Shown: piece after piece, positions 16,845-18,427 of the stretch
Numbering within the stretch: position 1 is the first letter of the stretch
How the letters are laid out: the number at the start of each line of letters is the position of its first letter
Source: an uncultured Methylobacillus sp.
Lineage (GTDB): Bacteria > Pseudomonadota > Gammaproteobacteria > Burkholderiales > Methylophilaceae
NCBI GenBank assembly: GCA_946481235.1
Contig: CAMLME010000014.1
Coordinates: 1-18,427, forward strand
DNA length: 18,427 nt
Reading direction: 5' to 3'
The notes under the pieces: generated by a model
Seen by the model: only the letters and a program-made list of their open reading frames with translations
The model's database searches: none
Told to the model about the DNA's origin: nothing
Made by a program: the position numbers and the translations under genes

Positions 16845-18044
16845 ATGCCAAACATGAACGATGCGTTAGCGATTATCAAGCGCGGCTGCGATGAGCTGCT
16901 AATAGAACAAGAACTCATAGAAAAACTGAAGGCAGGTCGGCCGCTCCGGGTTAAGGCCGGGTTCGATCCCACGGCGCCAGATTTGCATTTGGGACACACT
17001 GTACTACTTAATAAGTTGCGCCAGTTGCAGGAGCTTGGACATCAGGTGTTATTTCTGATCGGAGATTTCACCGGCATGATCGGTGACCCGACCGGCAAGA
17101 GCGCAACCCGTCCGCCATTGACGGAGACGCAGGTACAGGAGAATGCCAAGTCCTATCAGGAGCAGGTGTTCAAGATATTAAAGCCTGAACAGACCGAGGT
17201 GGTTTTCAACTCCACATGGATGAGCAAGCTTGATGCCGCTGCGCTAATTCGTCTGGCAGCCACGCATACCGTTGCGCGCATGCTTGAGCGGGACGATTTC
17301 AACAAGCGCTATAAAGGTAACCAGCCCATTGCCATTCACGAGTTCCTCTATCCTCTATTGCAGGGTTACGATTCGGTCGAGTTGAAGGCCGATCTGGAAC
17401 TGGGTGGCACAGATCAGAAATTCAATCTGCTGATGGGGCGCGAACTACAGAAGCATTTCGGCCAGGCGCCGCAATGCATCCTGACCATGCCGCTGCTGGA
17501 AGGGTTGGATGGCGTCAACAAGATGTCGAAGTCTCTGGGCAACTACGTCGGCATCGCCGAATCGCCGCAGGAAATCTTTGGCAAGCTGATGTCTGTCTCC
17601 GATGACTTGATGTGGAAATATATAGAATTACTTTCCTTCGAGCCGCTCGATGTTATTCGGCAGTGGAAGTCTGACATAGACAACGGCGCCAATCCGCGCA
17701 ACATCAAAGTGCGCTTCGCCCAAGAGATTGTTGCACGGTTCCACTCCACGGCTGCGGCTGAGCATGCGCTGGCAGATTTCGAGGCGCGTTTTCAGAAGGG
17801 GGCGATTCCAGACGACCTTCCCGAAGTTAGCCTGCAGTGCCAGGGTGGCGAGCTTGCGATTGCGCAAATGTTGAAACAGGCCGGGTTGGTTGCTAGCACA
17901 TCCGAAGCGCTGCGCATGATAGACCAGGGCGGTGTCAGGTTGGATGGGGAAAAGGTGAGCGACAAGGGGCTGAAGCTTGGTGCCGGTGTTGTGGTCGCCC
18001 AGGTGGGTAAGCGGAAGTTTGCACGCGTTACACTATATATGTAG
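16845..18044 (+). CDS. tyrS: Tyrosyl-tRNA synthetase
   Basis: Charges tRNA-Tyr with tyrosine. The 399-residue protein is a class I synthetase: the HIGH motif is HLGH (48-51) in [11 protein letters not shown], the KMSKS motif is exact at 226-230, and the tyrosine pocket and dimer segments [15 protein letters not shown] and [17 protein letters not shown] are present. The C-terminus carries an S4 RNA-binding domain (about 332-399, [22 protein letters not shown]). Length and the HLGH form fit the TyrZ-like subgroup rather than E. coli TyrS (424 residues, HVGH form). AAGG at 16835-16838 supports ATG 16845; an in-frame ATG at 16854 is less likely. It is followed directly by rRNA promoters with no terminator between. 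Confidence 0.97.
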   Translation: MPNMNDALAIIKRGCDELLIEQELIEKLKAGRPLRVKAGFDPTAPDLHLGHTVLLNKLRQLQELGHQVLFLIGDFTGMIGDPTGKSATRPPLTETQVQENAKSYQEQVFKILKPEQTEVVFNSTWMSKLDAAALIRLAATHTVARMLERDDFNKRYKGNQPIAIHEFLYPLLQGYDSVELKADLELGGTDQKFNLLMGRELQKHFGQAPQCILTMPLLEGLDGVNKMSKSLGNYVGIAESPQEIFGKLMSVSDDLMWKYIELLSFEPLDVIRQWKSDIDNGANPRNIKVRFAQEIVARFHSTAAAEHALADFEARFQKGAIPDDLPEVSLQCQGGELAIAQMLKQAGLVASTSEALRMIDQGGVRLDGEKVSDKGLKLGAGVVVAQVGKRKFARVTLYM

Positions 18045-18088
18045 GTAGAAAGAATTCAGGTGGAAACCAAATAATTTGCGATCCCCTC

Positions 18089-18116
18089 TTGACCGCAATT
18101 CTACGATCTGTAGAAT
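18089..18116 (+). promoter_or_regulatory. rRNA operon tandem promoter 1
   Basis: TTGACC (18089-18094), 16-bp spacer, TAGAAT (18111-18116), then discriminator GCGCGCC. It lies 45 bp after tyrS. The upstream DNA is A/T-rich but, unlike the other three, shows no inverted repeat against the -35 box. Confidence 0.82.
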
Positions 18117-18149
18117 GCGCGCCTTCGCTTCAACGGCGAGGCCGGCAGC

Positions 18150-18174
18150 GGGGAAACAGAATTTTCATTTCCCC
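18150..18174. repeat. Inverted repeat abutting promoter 2
   Basis: GGGGAAA (18150-18156) and TTTCCCC (18168-18174) with an 11-nt A/T-rich centre, ending 1 bp before the -35 box. Confidence 0.7.
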
Positions 18175-18175
18175 C

Positions 18176-18203
18176 TTGACCGATTGAGAATGGTCTGTAA
18201 AAT
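18176..18203 (+). promoter_or_regulatory. rRNA operon tandem promoter 2
   Basis: TTGACC (18176-18181), 16-bp spacer ending GGTCTG, TAAAAT (18198-18203), discriminator GCGCCCC. It is 87 bp downstream of promoter 1. Transcripts should begin at about 18210, at the base of a 6-bp hairpin. Confidence 0.85.
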
Positions 18204-18239
18204 GCGCCCCTCGCTTCAACGAGCGAGGCAAGCAGCAAA

Positions 18240-18265
18240 GAGGAAAATGAAGTTAAATTTTCCTC
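18240..18265. repeat. Inverted repeat abutting promoter 3
   Basis: GAGGAAAAT (18240-18248) and ATTTTCCTC (18257-18265) form a perfect 9-bp stem with an 8-nt centre, ending directly at the -35 box. Confidence 0.75.
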
Positions 18266-18293
18266 TTGACCGAAAGTAAAAGGTCTGTAGAAT
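18266..18293 (+). promoter_or_regulatory. rRNA operon tandem promoter 3
   Basis: TTGACC (18266-18271), 16-bp spacer ending GGTCTG, TAGAAT (18288-18293), discriminator GCGCGCC. It is 90 bp downstream of promoter 2 and is followed by a 7-bp hairpin (18302-18320). Confidence 0.85.
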
Positions 18294-18325
18294 GCGCGCC
18301 TCGCTTCGAACAACGAAGCGGCGCT

Positions 18326-18352
18326 GGGAAGAAAGAAAATTTCGCTCTTCCC
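18326..18352. repeat. Inverted repeat abutting promoter 4
   Basis: GGGAAGA (18326-18332) and TCTTCCC (18346-18352), with a further GAAA/TTTC pairing inside, ending 1 bp before the -35 box. Confidence 0.7.
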
Positions 18353-18353
18353 C

Positions 18354-18381
18354 TTGACCAAGAGAATGCGGTCTGTATAAT
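18354..18381 (+). promoter_or_regulatory. rRNA operon tandem promoter 4 (gene-proximal)
   Basis: TTGACC (18354-18359), 16-bp spacer ending GGTCTG, and a perfect TATAAT (18376-18381), then GCGCCCC. It is 88 bp downstream of promoter 3 and has the best -10 box of the four. Transcription should start near 18388. Confidence 0.9.
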
Positions 18382-18387
18382 GCGCCC

Positions 18388-18427
18388 CTCTCGTTGCTAC
18401 GGCGACACTGCTCTTTAAAAATCAGGA
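18388..18427 (+). other. Start of rRNA operon leader with boxA
   Basis: Downstream of promoter 4 the expected transcript leader runs off the window. TGCTCTTTAA at 18409-18418 matches the boxA antitermination element of proteobacterial rRNA leaders, bound by NusB-S10 to stop premature termination. It implies that the 16S rRNA gene lies just beyond the window end. Confidence 0.82.

Larger units (their letters stand above)
18089..18390 (+). repeat. Four-copy tandem promoter repeat (about 88-bp unit)
   Basis: The gene-free stretch from 18045 to the window end is filled by this array. Units share the -35, TCTG before the -10, the -10, the discriminator and, in units 1-3, a following TCGCTTC sequence. 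Units 1 and 2 also share a GCAGC-type segment. Other parts have diverged, so the duplication is not recent. Confidence 0.85.

Noticed and set aside
18101..18361. 86-codon minus-strand frame with an internally repeated protein sequence
   Set aside because: The protein repeats simply reflect the tandem promoter units; the frame reads through -10 and -35 boxes.
18089..18390. CRISPR-like appearance of regularly spaced repeats
   Set aside because: The repeated parts are promoter elements, the unit is about 88 bp with degenerate copies, and there is no cas gene. A promoter array explains all of it.
1..18427. A novel defence, mobile or secondary-metabolite system
   Set aside because: All reading frames with real support belong to core cellular families; no transposase, integrase, toxin, nuclease cassette or biosynthetic cluster is seen.

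Overview
The window is chromosomal DNA of a betaproteobacterium. The protein sequences and gene order (yicC-gmk-rpoZ-spoT-ridA-recG; ubiC-ubiA; rplM-rpsI; argC-DUF6776-bactofilin-erpA; and an M23 peptidase divergent from a tyrS that sits just before an rRNA operon) fit that class, most plausibly the Nitrosomonadales/Gallionellaceae side, but the exact genus cannot be fixed from sequence reading alone. It is almost wholly core genome. I see no mobile element, CRISPR array, tRNA gene or defence system.

Layout. 1-485 (minus) is the N-terminal part of a Ser/Thr protein kinase cut by the window edge. 576-6971 (plus) is a tightly packed run: YicC endoribonuclease, guanylate kinase, RNA polymerase omega, a bifunctional (p)ppGpp synthetase/hydrolase, RidA and RecG. 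7016-8424 holds the first two steps of ubiquinone synthesis (UbiC, UbiA), apparently read from an extended -10 promoter placed so close that the ubiC mRNA may be leaderless. 8438-9384 is the ribosomal L13/S9 operon with its own consensus-like promoter and a clear terminator. 9414-12075 is a four-gene run: ArgC, a membrane-anchored coiled-coil DUF6776-type protein, bactofilin and the Fe-S carrier ErpA. It ends in a bidirectional terminator shared with the convergent citrate synthase gene. 12077-16768 (minus) reads M23 peptidase, HDOD protein, AnmK and citrate synthase. 16845-18044 (plus) is tyrosyl-tRNA synthetase.

The most interesting part is 18045-18427. It contains no gene but carries four tandem promoters spaced 87, 90 and 88 bp apart. 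Each has TTGACC, a 16-bp spacer, a TANAAT -10 box and a GC-rich GCGC(G/C)CC discriminator, and the array ends in a boxA-like antitermination element. This is the control region of an rRNA operon whose 16S gene should begin just beyond the window. The second, third and fourth promoters are each preceded, directly against the -35 box, by a 7-9 bp inverted repeat whose sequence differs between copies while its self-complementarity is kept. Start-site-proximal hairpins after the first three promoters behave the same way. This looks like conserved structure rather than conserved sequence.

Many of the genes bear on growth-rate control: GMP kinase, omega (a partner in ppGpp binding in proteobacteria), the ppGpp enzyme itself, ribosomal proteins, TyrRS and the rRNA promoters with ppGpp-sensitive-type discriminators. 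That linkage is an inference from gene identity, not something the sequence proves.
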